Below, piece after piece: positions 1-8,526 of a stretch of 64,000 bases of DNA; the first letter of the stretch is position 1, and each line of letters starts with the position of its first letter. The notes under the pieces are model-generated. The model did no database searches and was not told the origin of the DNA. It was given only the letters and a program-made list of their open reading frames with translations. The stretch comes from Limnohabitans sp. T6-20 (lineage in GTDB: Bacteria > Pseudomonadota > Gammaproteobacteria > Burkholderiales > Burkholderiaceae_C), in NCBI RefSeq assembly GCF_003063505.1, contig NZ_NERW01000001.1, forward strand, positions 233,501-297,500, in the 5' to 3' direction. Made by a program: the position numbers and the translations under genes.

Positions 1-61
1 CAAGGCTGCGTTGCAGCTCCCAGCCCACCTGACCGTTTTTGCCGAGCAGCAAGATCTTCAT
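1..61 (-). CDS. rfbD: dTDP-4-dehydrorhamnose reductase, N-terminal fragment cut by the window edge
   Basis: The first 20 codons are visible on the minus strand and read [20 protein letters not shown], which matches the N-terminus of RfbD (RmlD), an extended SDR whose Rossmann glycine motif starts GxxGQxG. The enzyme reduces dTDP-4-dehydro-rhamnose to dTDP-L-rhamnose for surface polysaccharide. The ATG overlaps the TGA of rfbB (ATGA), so the two are translationally coupled. The rest lies off the left edge. The identification rests on a short stretch plus gene order, which agree. Confidence 0.8.
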   Translation of the reverse strand, partial: MKILLLGKNGQVGWELQRSL

Positions 62-1179
62 GCTTGGCGGCCTGCGTAGTTCTTGCTCACCCAATCACGG
101 TAGGCGCCGCTTTGTACGTGCTGCACCCACTCGGGGTTGGCCAAGTACCACGCCACGGTTTTGCGGATGCCCGTCTCAAAGGTCTCGGCGGGCTTCCAGC
201 CCAGCTCGGCTTCGAGCTTGCGGGCGTCAATGGCGTAGCGGCGGTCGTGGCCTGGGCGGTCGGTCACGTAGGTGATCTGCGTGGCATAGCTTGTGCCGTC
301 GGCCTTGGGGCGCAGCTCGTCCAAGAGCTTGCACACAGTGTGGACGATCTCGATGTTGGGTTTTTCGTTCCAGCCGCCCACGTTGTAAGTCTCGCCCAAG
401 CGCCCGGCTTCGAGCACACGGCGGATCGCGCTGCAGTGGTCTTTGACGTAAAGCCAGTCACGGATCTGCATGCCGTCGCCATACACGGGCAAGGGCTTGC
501 CTGCCAGCGCATTGACGATCATCAGCGGGATGAGCTTTTCGGGGAAATGGTAAGGGCCGTAGTTGTTGGAGCAGTTGGTGGTGAGCACCGGCAAGCCATA
601 GGTGTGGTGCCAGGCGCGCACCAGGTGGTCGCTGGCGGCCTTGCTGGCGCTGTAGGGGCTGTTGGGCTCGTAACGGTTCGTTTCGGCAAAGGCCGGATCA
701 GATTGGCTCAGCGAGCCATAGACCTCGTCGGTAGAGACGTGCAAAAACCTGAAGCCGCCTTTTGTGGGGGCCTGAGCCTGCACCCCTGTGGGAGCGAGCC
801 CCTGCTCGCGAATGTCTGAATCAAGCAAGCCGCTCCAATACCCCCGCACCGACTCCAACAGCCTGAAGGTGCCCACGATGTTGGTCTCAATGAACTCCCC
901 CGGGCCATGGATGGAGCGGTCCACATGGCTTTCGGCGGCAAAGTTGACCACGGCACGAGGCTGGTGCTCGGCCAACAGGCGGCTGACCAAGGCTGCATCG
1001 CCGATGTCACCTTGCACCAACTGGTGGCGTGCGTCGCCTTGCAAGCTGGCCAGGGTCTCGGGGTTGCCCGCATAGGTGAGCTTGTCGAGGTTGATGACGG
1101 CCTCGTTACTGGCGGCCAGCCAGTCGAGGACAAAGTTGGCGCCAATGAAGCCGGCGCCGCCGGTGACGAGAATGGTCAT
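58..1179 (-). CDS. rfbB: dTDP-glucose 4,6-dehydratase with an in-frame REP-derived insert
   Basis: This extended SDR converts dTDP-glucose to dTDP-4-keto-6-deoxyglucose, the second step of dTDP-L-rhamnose synthesis. The NAD-binding GGAGFIG is at residues 7-13, the catalytic Thr-Asp-Glu of HVSTDEVYG at about 150-152, and the YxxxK pair in PYSASK at Y176/K180. The start was set at MTILVTGG; an upstream in-frame extension has no family similarity. At 373 aa it is slightly long: residues about 118-142 form an extra segment just before the HVSTDEVYG strand. Its core ([12 protein letters not shown]) is encoded by a REP-like palindrome at 786-813 that also occurs in intergenic gaps of this window. 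The insert sits where family members have a short variable loop, so the enzyme may still work. It overlaps rfbD by ATGA. Confidence 0.93.
   Translation of the reverse strand: MTILVTGGAGFIGANFVLDWLAASNEAVINLDKLTYAGNPETLASLQGDARHQLVQGDIGDAALVSRLLAEHQPRAVVNFAAESHVDRSIHGPGEFIETNIVGTFRLLESVRGYWSGLLDSDIREQGLAPTGVQAQAPTKGGFRFLHVSTDEVYGSLSQSDPAFAETNRYEPNSPYSASKAASDHLVRAWHHTYGLPVLTTNCSNNYGPYHFPEKLIPLMIVNALAGKPLPVYGDGMQIRDWLYVKDHCSAIRRVLEAGRLGETYNVGGWNEKPNIEIVHTVCKLLDELRPKADGTSYATQITYVTDRPGHDRRYAIDARKLEAELGWKPAETFETGIRKTVAWYLANPEWVQHVQSGAYRDWVSKNYAGRQA
786..813. repeat. REP-like palindrome inside rfbB
   Basis: The copy has the head CTGTGGGAG, the stem GCGAGC-CCCT-GCTCGC and the tail GAAT. The same core, GCGAGCAGGGGCTCGC followed by TCCCACAG, recurs at 43431-43457 and 50252-50280. 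Here it is read through in frame by rfbB on the minus strand. Confidence 0.85.
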
Positions 1180-1289
1180 GAGGATGCGGATCAGGTGGGT
1201 GCCACGGGACGCGGCACCACTGTGTTGCGATTTTAGAAGCATTGCGCTTGAACGCAGGTTAAAGTGGCAGCTTGTTCAGGAAGTACACC

Positions 1290-1817
1290 ATGGCCAAATC
1301 AAACGACACCACGCGCAACAAAAGCAGCGCCACCGCGCCACAAGACAGCACCACGCCACCGGCCCAACATGTCTGGCTGGCAGGCTTGGGAGCCATGGCC
1401 AAAGCCCAGGAGCAAGGCAGCAAAGCCATTGAGACCCTGGTGAATGACGGTTTGGCCTTTCAGCGCAAAAGCCAGGCCGAAGCGCAGCAACGCTTGCACG
1501 AAGCCACCGAACGACTGAGCCACATGGCCAGCGACTTTGGCCAGCAAGCCACAGGCCGGGTGGACAAACTGGAGCACTTGTTTGAAGACCGCGTGGCCAA
1601 GGCATTGCACCGCCTGGGCATGCCAGCGCTGCTGGACATTCAGATGCTGAACGACCGAGTGGCGCAACTGGAAGCACAGCTTGCCGCACTGCAAGCCAAG
1701 GGTGCGCCCAAACCGGCTTCGACCACTGCAAAACCCAAAACAGCCGCCACCGGCAAAACGGTCAAAGCCAAAACCCCCGTGGCCAGCGCCGCGAAGCGTT
1801 CTAAAAAGACGGTTTGA
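1290..1817 (+). CDS. Phasin family protein (PHA granule-associated)
   Basis: A 175-aa protein with the pattern of poly(hydroxyalkanoate) granule-associated proteins. It has a short polar N-terminus, then a helical amphipathic domain (about residues 25-130, starting VWLAGLGAMAKAQEQGSKA), then a coiled-coil stretch (LNDRVAQLEAQLAALQ) and an Ala/Lys/Pro-rich tail ending AAKRSKKTV, as in PhaF/PhaI-like phasins. Such proteins coat granules and the basic tail can bind DNA. The start is ATG 1290, with AGGA about 9 nt upstream. The TetR regulator follows 22 bp downstream. No phaC is in view. Confidence 0.85.
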   Translation: MAKSNDTTRNKSSATAPQDSTTPPAQHVWLAGLGAMAKAQEQGSKAIETLVNDGLAFQRKSQAEAQQRLHEATERLSHMASDFGQQATGRVDKLEHLFEDRVAKALHRLGMPALLDIQMLNDRVAQLEAQLAALQAKGAPKPASTTAKPKTAATGKTVKAKTPVASAAKRSKKTV

Positions 1818-1839
1818 TTGATCGGCCCCGTCTTCAGAT

Positions 1840-2505
1840 ATGGCCAAAAAAGCACCCCGCCGCACCGCCGAGCGCATCGCCGAGGTCACGCTGGAGCTGT
1901 TCAACCGCTTCGGTGAGCCCAATGTGTCGACGACGCTGATCTCAGCCGAACTCAACATCAGCCCCGGCAACCTGTACTACCACTTCGCATCCAAAGACGC
2001 CTTGGTCAACCGCTTGTTTGACCAATACGAAGTGGCCATGCTGGGCTTGCTCGATGCGGCCCCGGATGTGCAAGACGTCGAAGACGCCTGGTTTTTTCTG
2101 CACTCGCTGTTTGAGCAGGTTTGGAACCACCGCTTTTTGTACCGCGATCTGAACAACCTGCTGTCCGGCAACCGGCACTTGGAGACGCATTTCCATGCGG
2201 TGCTGGAGCGCAAAACCCACGCCTTCCGGTTGATGCTGGAATCTTTGGCCGCGGCAGGCCTGATGCGCATCGACCCCGACAGCATCGAAACCCTGTCGGC
2301 CAGCATGTCGGTGATGGTGACCTATTGGCTCAGCTATGAATATGTGCGCAACCCTCGGCAAGCACTGGAGCCAGCCAGCGCAGGTCTGGCGCTGACCCGG
2401 GGTGCGCAGCATGTGCTGGCACTTTTAACGCCCTACATGGCCAGCACCGACCTTCAGACCCACTTGCAAGGTTTGACGGCGGCTTACAGCTCGCCCGCAG
2501 CCTGA
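1840..2505 (+). CDS. TetR/AcrR family transcriptional regulator
   Basis: A 221-aa regulator with an N-terminal TetR helix-turn-helix. The recognition region SAELNISPGNLYYHFASKDALVNRLF (about residues 35-60) contains the typical GNLYYHF signature. The C-terminal ligand domain looks like the TetR_C type common next to PHA or fatty-acid genes. It lies 22 bp after the phasin gene on the same strand and probably forms a unit with it, so it may sense an acyl compound or control PHA genes. The ligand and targets cannot be told from the sequence. Confidence 0.85.
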   Translation: MAKKAPRRTAERIAEVTLELFNRFGEPNVSTTLISAELNISPGNLYYHFASKDALVNRLFDQYEVAMLGLLDAAPDVQDVEDAWFFLHSLFEQVWNHRFLYRDLNNLLSGNRHLETHFHAVLERKTHAFRLMLESLAAAGLMRIDPDSIETLSASMSVMVTYWLSYEYVRNPRQALEPASAGLALTRGAQHVLALLTPYMASTDLQTHLQGLTAAYSSPAA

Positions 2506-2521
2506 TACGGCCAAACGGCCG

Positions 2522-3289
2522 TCAAGCGAACCGCAGGGCGGCCATGGCCAACAGGCCATCAAAAATCAGGTTATCCACCAGCTCAAATTGCAGCGACATG
2601 CTGGGGGCCATTTTCCAGCCCGCGCCACCGGTCATGATGCACAGGGGTTCTTGCCCGGTGTGCTCGCGCAGGTGCTGCACCATGCGCTCACACGCGCCCG
2701 CGATGGCGTAGGTGCCGCCACTGGTCAGGGCATCGCTGGTGTTGGTCGGGAAAGGCGTCACCTCGCCTGTGGGCACATGCAAGCCTGCCGTGCCGGATTC
2801 GAGTGCGCGCAGCATGATGCCGTGGCCCGGCAAGATCAAGCCGCCCAAGAATCGGCCTTCGGCATCAATCGCCTCCACCGTCACCGCCGTGCCCACCATG
2901 ACCACAACCAAGGGACGGGCAGGCCCACCTTGGGCCAGCATGCGTTGGCGCGCACCGATCATGGCCACCCAACGGTCTGCCCCCAATCGGCTGGGGTGGT
3001 CGTAGCCATTGATCAGCCCCGCCTCTTGCACGCTGGGCACCACCCATTTGGGATGGATGTCCCAGATTTCCATCTGCTCTTGCACGCGGCGTTTGATGGC
3101 ATCACCCGCCACCACACAGCCCAGCATGTGCTCGGGCTCGGGCAAATCGGCCCAAGGGCCTTCGGCCAGGCGGTCGATGTTTTCCAGAAACTCCGCGCCA
3201 TGGGCCAACAGCGCGGCATCCGGGTGTGGACGCTCGTAGAGCGCCCACTTGAGCCGGGTGTTGCCGACGTCAAGAGCTAAAAAGGTCAT
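2522..3289 (-). CDS. coaX: Type III pantothenate kinase
   Basis: CoaX phosphorylates pantothenate in the first step of CoA synthesis. It belongs to the ASKHA fold: the phosphate-1 motif is at the N-terminus ([15 protein letters not shown]), the phosphate-2 motif is [13 protein letters not shown], and [15 protein letters not shown] is the substrate-binding region. The family Asp is in SRLGADRW. The start is placed at ATG 3289 because DVGNT normally begins within the first ten residues; an upstream in-frame extension is not conserved. The length is 255 aa, normal for the family. In many betaproteobacteria coaX sits beside birA, but here a bactofilin gene lies upstream in the same orientation. 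Confidence 0.93.
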   Translation of the reverse strand: MTFLALDVGNTRLKWALYERPHPDAALLAHGAEFLENIDRLAEGPWADLPEPEHMLGCVVAGDAIKRRVQEQMEIWDIHPKWVVPSVQEAGLINGYDHPSRLGADRWVAMIGARQRMLAQGGPARPLVVVMVGTAVTVEAIDAEGRFLGGLILPGHGIMLRALESGTAGLHVPTGEVTPFPTNTSDALTSGGTYAIAGACERMVQHLREHTGQEPLCIMTGGAGWKMAPSMSLQFELVDNLIFDGLLAMAALRFA

Positions 3290-3335
3290 CCGCTGATGAT
3301 AATGATTTTTGGCTGTGGCCCGAACAGGCTCAGCC

Positions 3336-3815
3336 TCAGTCGTTTTGGCCTGTGGTTTTGGCCTTGCGGATGGCAGCCTGGGCATCCAGGCCCAAGCCGG
3401 CGGGGGCCTCCAGGGCCAAGCCGAGGGGCGCTACGGCCTCCTCTACCTGCAGCATCCGCCCCAGCAGGCGTGCCCCATGCTCCATCGCCATGGAGGCGTA
3501 TTGGATGTCACCCTGAACCAACGCGCTGGCCATGAGCTCCACCCGTTCAAAGCCGTGCAGATTGCCCGAAACTTTGCCCGCCACGATGATGCGACTGGCG
3601 ATCACATCGCCTTGAATCTCGCCTGTGGGGCCAATCACGACGGAGATGGCTGCGTCATGGGGCGCTTCGATATTGCCCACCACCTTGCCGTCGATCCGCA
3701 CGCTCTCTTGCAGTTTCAGGCAGCCATGGATTTCGGCATGACGGCCTATCAGGGTGTCGAATTTCTCCTGGGCCATCAGCAAAGGGGTGTGCTTTGTTTT
3801 TTTTGTTCCGAACAT
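3336..3815 (-). CDS. Bactofilin (polymer-forming cytoskeletal protein)
   Basis: A 159-aa protein with the bactofilin (CcmA/DUF583) core: short beta-helix repeats in about residues 20-115 ([53 protein letters not shown]). The tails are non-helical and the C-terminus is Ala-rich. Bactofilins form nucleotide-free filaments that position cell-wall enzymes. The next gene upstream on the same strand is an M23 peptidase with 33 bp between them, the classic bactofilin-peptidoglycan hydrolase pair, so the two probably act together on local wall shape. Confidence 0.9.
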   Translation of the reverse strand: MFGTKKTKHTPLLMAQEKFDTLIGRHAEIHGCLKLQESVRIDGKVVGNIEAPHDAAISVVIGPTGEIQGDVIASRIIVAGKVSGNLHGFERVELMASALVQGDIQYASMAMEHGARLLGRMLQVEEAVAPLGLALEAPAGLGLDAQAAIRKAKTTGQND

Positions 3816-3848
3816 GTCGACTCCTTGTTGTCTTGAAAATGGGCCGAT

Positions 3849-4790
3849 TCAGGAACGGCTCCAAGCGGCCAAAGCTTTGACGGGGTGTAAAGCACGCCCA
3901 TTGAAAATCACTTCGTAATGCAGGTGGGGGCCTGTGGATCGGCCCGTGTTGCCCAAGGTGCCCACGGTTTGCTGCGGCGCAATGGCCTGCCCGGCTTGCA
4001 CATGGATGGCCTGCAGGTGCGCATAGCGGGTCACAAAACCCTCTGCGTGCCGAATATCCACCATGTTTCCATAAGCCCCCGAAAACTCGGCCTGCAGCAC
4101 CACGCCCGGCGCGGTGGCCAAGACAGGCGTGCCCTGCTGCGCCACAAAATCGATGCCTTGGTGCAAGCTGGGCAGGTGCGTCATCGGGTCAGAACGAAAG
4201 CCAAAACCACTGGTCACGACAAAGTCCCCCGATATGGGCAGCAAGGTCGGCAACAAGTCGATGCGCCCGAGGTCTTTTTGCCACCGACTTTGCATGTCCT
4301 GCATGGCATCGTCGTAACGCTGGGCTTTTTCCAAAGACTGCTCGATCTGGGCTTTGAGCGTGCCCTCTGTCGAGCGCCACAAAGGCAACAAGTGCATGGG
4401 GCCTCCCCGGCCCAACAAGCCATCGGTTGGGACCGAGGACGAAAAAGACAAGAGCTTTTGAATACCCAAGCGACCCAAGGCCTGGTTTTTCAGGCGCTCG
4501 AGTTGCGTCAGGCGGTCACTCACGCTGGTCAGCTGGCGGTTCAACTCATCGAGCTTGCCACGGTAATCGGCCTCGATTTTTTGCTGTTCACTTTGGCTGG
4601 TGACGCCACCCATGCGCTGGGCCAATTCAGGCACGTATTCCACAGCGACTCGCAACCCGATCAAATTGAACAAAATGCCCAACAAGATCAAAAACCCAGA
4701 CACGGCCGCAACCGCCACCAACACCGTGCGGGTGGTGATGGAAAAGGTGACCACTTTGGCGGCAGGCCCCGCCACCCAAATCAATTGCAT
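3849..4790 (-). CDS. M23 family (LytM) peptidoglycan endopeptidase, membrane anchored
   Basis: A 313-aa protein with one N-terminal membrane segment (about residues 20-45, VLVAVAAVSGFLILLGILFN), a coiled-coil stretch (about 60-115) and a C-terminal LytM domain. Zinc ligands are visible as HQGIDF (His, Asp) and HLHYE (HxH). The start is ATG 4790, preceded by GGGGGGAG; a longer in-frame extension lacks this site. Such enzymes cut peptide cross-links in peptidoglycan. It is coupled by position to the bactofilin gene. Confidence 0.9.
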   Translation of the reverse strand: MQLIWVAGPAAKVVTFSITTRTVLVAVAAVSGFLILLGILFNLIGLRVAVEYVPELAQRMGGVTSQSEQQKIEADYRGKLDELNRQLTSVSDRLTQLERLKNQALGRLGIQKLLSFSSSVPTDGLLGRGGPMHLLPLWRSTEGTLKAQIEQSLEKAQRYDDAMQDMQSRWQKDLGRIDLLPTLLPISGDFVVTSGFGFRSDPMTHLPSLHQGIDFVAQQGTPVLATAPGVVLQAEFSGAYGNMVDIRHAEGFVTRYAHLQAIHVQAGQAIAPQQTVGTLGNTGRSTGPHLHYEVIFNGRALHPVKALAAWSRS

Positions 4791-5038
4791 TGCTCCCCCC
4801 TGAAACGCGCGAATCCCACACAATGCGTTGAATGGGCCAATTGCTTATTAAACCAAAAGAATGTGTCGCGGCAATTGGGGCAATACCGGAGTGAGCCTGT
4901 GAGCCGCCCTGCCTTGACCCAGTCACAAAGCACGCTGATGGCGGGTTGCGGCCTCAGGCACAAGGACAACAAGGCACGCGGCGGTTTGCGTCAAGATGGG
5001 GACATGGCTCAAGGGTCCAGAACCCTATAAAGCGAGAC

Positions 5039-6484
5039 ATGACGACTGCTTCTCAGACCATCACCCAACTCGGCGCACAGGATTTGTCCCGCGCCATCCA
5101 CCAAAAACAGGTTTCCTGTCGCGAGGTCATGGCAGCCACCTTGGCGCAGGTAGACCGACTCAACCCCAGCAGCAACGCCATCGTCAGCCGTGTGGACAGC
5201 GAACTGCTGCTGCAACAAGCCGATGAGCGGGATGCCCAACTGGCCCGAGGCAAGTCGATGGGCTGGATGCACGGCATCCCGCAGGCCATCAAGGACCTGT
5301 CCAACGTGCAGGGCCTGCGCTCCACCTTGGGCAGCCCCTTGATGAAAGACTTTGTGGCCAGCGAAGACGGCCTGATGACGCAGCGCATGAAAGCTGCCGG
5401 AGCCATCATCATCGGCAAGACCAACACCCCTGAGTTTGGCCTGGGCTCACACACCTTCAACGAAGTCTTTGGCCCCACCCGAAACGCCTGGGACCCGAGC
5501 AAGTCCGCCGGCGGCAGCAGCGGCGGCGCGGCCGTGGCACTGGCCCAACGCCTGTTGCCTGTGGTCGATGGCTCGGACTTCATGGGCAGCTTGCGCAACC
5601 CGGCAGGCTGGAACCATGTGTTTGGCCTGCGCCCCTCACAGGGCCGCGTGCCCATGTGGCCCGCGCAAGATGTGTTCATTGCCCAGCTGGGCACCGAAGG
5701 CCCCATGGGTCGCCACGTGCGAGATGTGGCCATGCTGCTGTCCACACAAGCCGGAGCGCACCCTGCCAGCCCCTTGAGCCTGACAGACGACCCGACCCTG
5801 TTCGCGGGCGCACTCGACAGCGACCCCAAAGGCCAGCGCATCGGCTGGCTGGGCGACCTGCAAGGCTATTTGCCCATGGAGGGCGGCATTCTGGACCTGT
5901 GCGCATCGGCACTGAACAGCTTTTCGGGCATGGGCTGCGCGGTGGACGAAGCGCGGCTGGGCATGCCGCCTGAACAAATTTGGCAAGCCTGGCTGGTCTG
6001 GCGGCAGGCCTTGGTCGGGCCGCGCATCGCGCCGTTTCTGATCAATCCGGCCAACCGCGCGCACATCAAACCCGAGGCCCTGTGGGAGCACGACCAGTCA
6101 CTCACCCTGACAGGTGCCCAGCTGATGTCGGCCAGCGCCAGCCGCACGCGCTTTTACCAAAGCATGTTGCAGTTGTTCGAAAAATTCGATGTGCTGGCCA
6201 TTCCTGTGGCGCAGGTTTGGCCGTTTGATGTGTCGCTGCGCTGGCCACAAAACGTGGCGGGGCGCGGCATGGACACCTACCACCGCTGGATGGAGGTGGT
6301 GATTTACGCCACCTTTGCGGGCTTGCCTTCCATCAGCGTGCCCGCAGGCTTTGGCGCAAACGGTTTGCCCATGGGCTTGGCACTGATCGGCAAACCGCAG
6401 GGCGACTGGGATTTGCTGAAACTGGCGCACGCCTACGAGATGGCCAACCAGACCATGATCGCCCAAAAGCCCCCGGGGGTTTAG
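5039..6484 (+). CDS. Amidase signature family protein
   Basis: A 481-aa amidase-signature hydrolase. The Ser-cisSer-Lys triad is readable: Lys85 in PQAIKDLSNV, the cis-Ser at 160/161 in AGGSSGGAAV, and the nucleophile Ser184 in GSDFMGSLRNPAG. The family usually has GTDTGGSIR here, so the local sequence deviates. This group resembles amidases of unknown substrate common in Burkholderiales rather than GatA: no gatB/gatC is nearby and the gene stands alone. It is unrelated in sequence detail to the island amidase at 13671-15185. Confidence 0.85.
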   Translation: MTTASQTITQLGAQDLSRAIHQKQVSCREVMAATLAQVDRLNPSSNAIVSRVDSELLLQQADERDAQLARGKSMGWMHGIPQAIKDLSNVQGLRSTLGSPLMKDFVASEDGLMTQRMKAAGAIIIGKTNTPEFGLGSHTFNEVFGPTRNAWDPSKSAGGSSGGAAVALAQRLLPVVDGSDFMGSLRNPAGWNHVFGLRPSQGRVPMWPAQDVFIAQLGTEGPMGRHVRDVAMLLSTQAGAHPASPLSLTDDPTLFAGALDSDPKGQRIGWLGDLQGYLPMEGGILDLCASALNSFSGMGCAVDEARLGMPPEQIWQAWLVWRQALVGPRIAPFLINPANRAHIKPEALWEHDQSLTLTGAQLMSASASRTRFYQSMLQLFEKFDVLAIPVAQVWPFDVSLRWPQNVAGRGMDTYHRWMEVVIYATFAGLPSISVPAGFGANGLPMGLALIGKPQGDWDLLKLAHAYEMANQTMIAQKPPGV

Positions 6485-6547
6485 CAGGTCAGAGGCCTCG
6501 GCCCCGACCCAAAGGCTTTGCCAAAGCCGCCCTGAAGATGCAGGCCT

Positions 6548-7870
6548 TCAGGCGGCCGCCAGTCGCGTCCAACCCGTCAGGTCCAGCGAGGCCAGCGCCA
6601 TGATCTTGGCCGAATCGACCAGCTCCTGAATGCCCACGTACTCATCGGGCTGGTGCGCCAGATCGAGGATGCCCGGGCCGTAAGCGATGCAGTCTTGCAA
6701 CTTGCCCGTGCGCACGATGTGCTTCTGGTCATAGGTGCCTGGGCTGGCAATGTAGCTCGGCTCGCGGCCCAGCACCCGGGCGATGGCGCGCGCCGTGGCA
6801 TCGACCACCGGCGCGTCTTTGGGCGTGGCGGTGGGCACAAAACTCATGATGTCGCGGATGCCATAGTCAAAACCCGGCCGGGTGCGCTTGAGTTCATCGA
6901 GCATGTCGATGATTTCCTGCTTGACGGCCTCGAGGTTTTCTTCGGCAATGAAGCGCCGGTCCAGCACCGTGCGGCAGCTGTGCGCCACCACCGGCGCAGG
7001 CGTTTGCGCCGTGGGCCAGCCGCGCGCGTCGTTGGCGTAATGCTGCTCGACCTGGCCGCCGTGGATGCTGTTGATGTTGAGCGTGCTCACGCGTGCGCCC
7101 GGTGGCTCCACCGGCTCGGCGGTGTGGCGGCCTTGCAGGCGCGGCTGCAATTGTGTCTCCAGCAAATGGATGAAGGCGCTCATGTGGTTGATGGCGCTGT
7201 CGCCCAAAAAAGGCATGGAGCCATGCGCGATGCGGCCACGCGTCTCAACCTCGCCCCACCACACGCCCCGGTGGCCCAGGCAAATGCGGTCCACCCCCAA
7301 AGGCTCTGGAATGATCACATGGTGCACACGCGGTTTGCTGAAATAACCACGCTCGGCCAAATAGCCCACACCGGCAAAACCGCCCGACTCTTCGTCCACC
7401 GTGCCGCTGATTTCCAAAGCGCCAGGAATGGGCAGCCCGGATTCGATCAGGGCTTCGCAGGCAATGATGCTGGACGCCAAGCCGCCTTTCATGTCGCAGG
7501 TGCCCCGGCCATACACACGCCCATTGACCACCTGCCCACCGAAGGGCTCGTACGTCCAGCCGGAACCGGCCTCGACCACGTCGATGTGGCTGTTGAAGTG
7601 CACGCACTCCCCCGGTGTCTGCCCTTGCCAGCGCGCCACCACATTGGTGCGCGGGTGACTGTCGCTGTCGCCCGGTGCGCCGATGGCCCGGACATATTCG
7701 ACAGCAAAGCCTTTTTTGGCCAAGCGTTCGCCAATGAAATGGGCGCAGGCTTCATAAGCATCGCCAGGCGGGTTGACGGTGGGAATGCGCACCAGGTCTT
7801 GCGTGAGGGCGGTGACCTCATCGCGTTTGGCTTCGATGCGGTCCAGGAGCTTTTGGGCAGAGGCGTTCAT
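6548..7870 (-). CDS. M20 family metallopeptidase (ArgE/DapE-like deacylase)
   Basis: A 440-aa M20 hydrolase, close in pattern to the ArgE/DapE-type amidohydrolases. Metal ligands are seen in HFNSHIDVVEAGSGW (His, Asp), GRGTCDMKGG (bridging Asp) and TVDEESGGFAG (the Glu-Glu pair), with a late His in LDLAHQPDEYV. A dimerisation (lid) domain lies between. The true substrate (N-acyl amino acid, succinyl-diaminopimelate or other) cannot be fixed. It is a single gene, convergent with the amidase upstream, with a 63-bp gap. Confidence 0.85.
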   Translation of the reverse strand: MNASAQKLLDRIEAKRDEVTALTQDLVRIPTVNPPGDAYEACAHFIGERLAKKGFAVEYVRAIGAPGDSDSHPRTNVVARWQGQTPGECVHFNSHIDVVEAGSGWTYEPFGGQVVNGRVYGRGTCDMKGGLASSIIACEALIESGLPIPGALEISGTVDEESGGFAGVGYLAERGYFSKPRVHHVIIPEPLGVDRICLGHRGVWWGEVETRGRIAHGSMPFLGDSAINHMSAFIHLLETQLQPRLQGRHTAEPVEPPGARVSTLNINSIHGGQVEQHYANDARGWPTAQTPAPVVAHSCRTVLDRRFIAEENLEAVKQEIIDMLDELKRTRPGFDYGIRDIMSFVPTATPKDAPVVDATARAIARVLGREPSYIASPGTYDQKHIVRTGKLQDCIAYGPGILDLAHQPDEYVGIQELVDSAKIMALASLDLTGWTRLAAA

Positions 7871-7932
7871 GGCCTCAGTCTATCGCCCGCCGCCTGGGGC
7901 GTGAAGTCACGCAGGGCTCAGGGAGCAGGGCT

Positions 7933-8367
7933 TCAGTTTTGCTGCCAGGGCAGGCCGCGATAGCGCCAACCGCCCGTCAATCCACGGTGTGCGTTGGCGT
8001 CCGGGTCGCCCTCAAACCCTTCCAGAATGTTGTAGGCCTGCAGTCCCAACTCGGTCGCACGCTGGGCGGCGGCAATCGAGCGCACACCGCTGCGGCACAA
8101 CAGCACCAGCTTTTTGCCACCAGCGCCCAGCGCCTGCACGCCCGCATCAAAACCGGGGTTCATCGCCATGCCGGGCCATTGCTTCCAGGCCAAGGCGTGT
8201 GCGCCAGGCACAAAGCCCACCCAGGCGCGCTCGGCATCGCTGCGTACATCGATCAATTCGGCCTCCCCGGCCTGAACCCAAGCCCACGCCAGATCGGGGC
8301 TGATGTCACCGGCGTAAGCGGCAGCCGGCTGGACGCCGGAGGGCAAAGAGGCTTGAGGCGCATTCAT
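7933..8367 (-). CDS. Rhodanese-like domain protein
   Basis: A 144-aa single-domain rhodanese. The active-site loop is LLCRSGVRS, with the persulfide-carrying Cys, and the N-terminal domain hallmark is ELIDVRSDAERAWVGFVPGAHAL. Proteins with this loop often move sulfur between carriers; the specific role here is unknown. There is no signal peptide, so it is cytoplasmic. It is divergent from icmF. Confidence 0.88.
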   Translation of the reverse strand: MNAPQASLPSGVQPAAAYAGDISPDLAWAWVQAGEAELIDVRSDAERAWVGFVPGAHALAWKQWPGMAMNPGFDAGVQALGAGGKKLVLLCRSGVRSIAAAQRATELGLQAYNILEGFEGDPDANAHRGLTGGWRYRGLPWQQN

Positions 8368-8482
8368 GGGAGGTCCTGTGGGGCTGAAAACAGGCGTGAA
8401 TGATAACTTTTCGAAGCCAAACCGACCTGAATCAGGCCGTCAGTGACAGGAAAGCCACCAGCGGATAAGATGCGGGTCTTGA

Positions 8483-8504
8483 TTGACGTTTACGTCAACG
8501 TCAA
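8483..8504. promoter_or_regulatory. Palindromic operator-like motif upstream of icmF
   Basis: TTGACGTTTACGTCAA is followed at once by CGTCAA, giving an inverted repeat TTGACG...CGTCAA with a second CGTCAA half-site. It lies 22 bp before the icmF start. ACGTNNACGT-type palindromes are typical of MerR-family LiuR-like sites controlling branched-chain acyl-CoA genes. That assignment is inference from the motif style only. Confidence 0.45.
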
Positions 8505-8526
8505 CTGAACCCACACAGAGACAACC

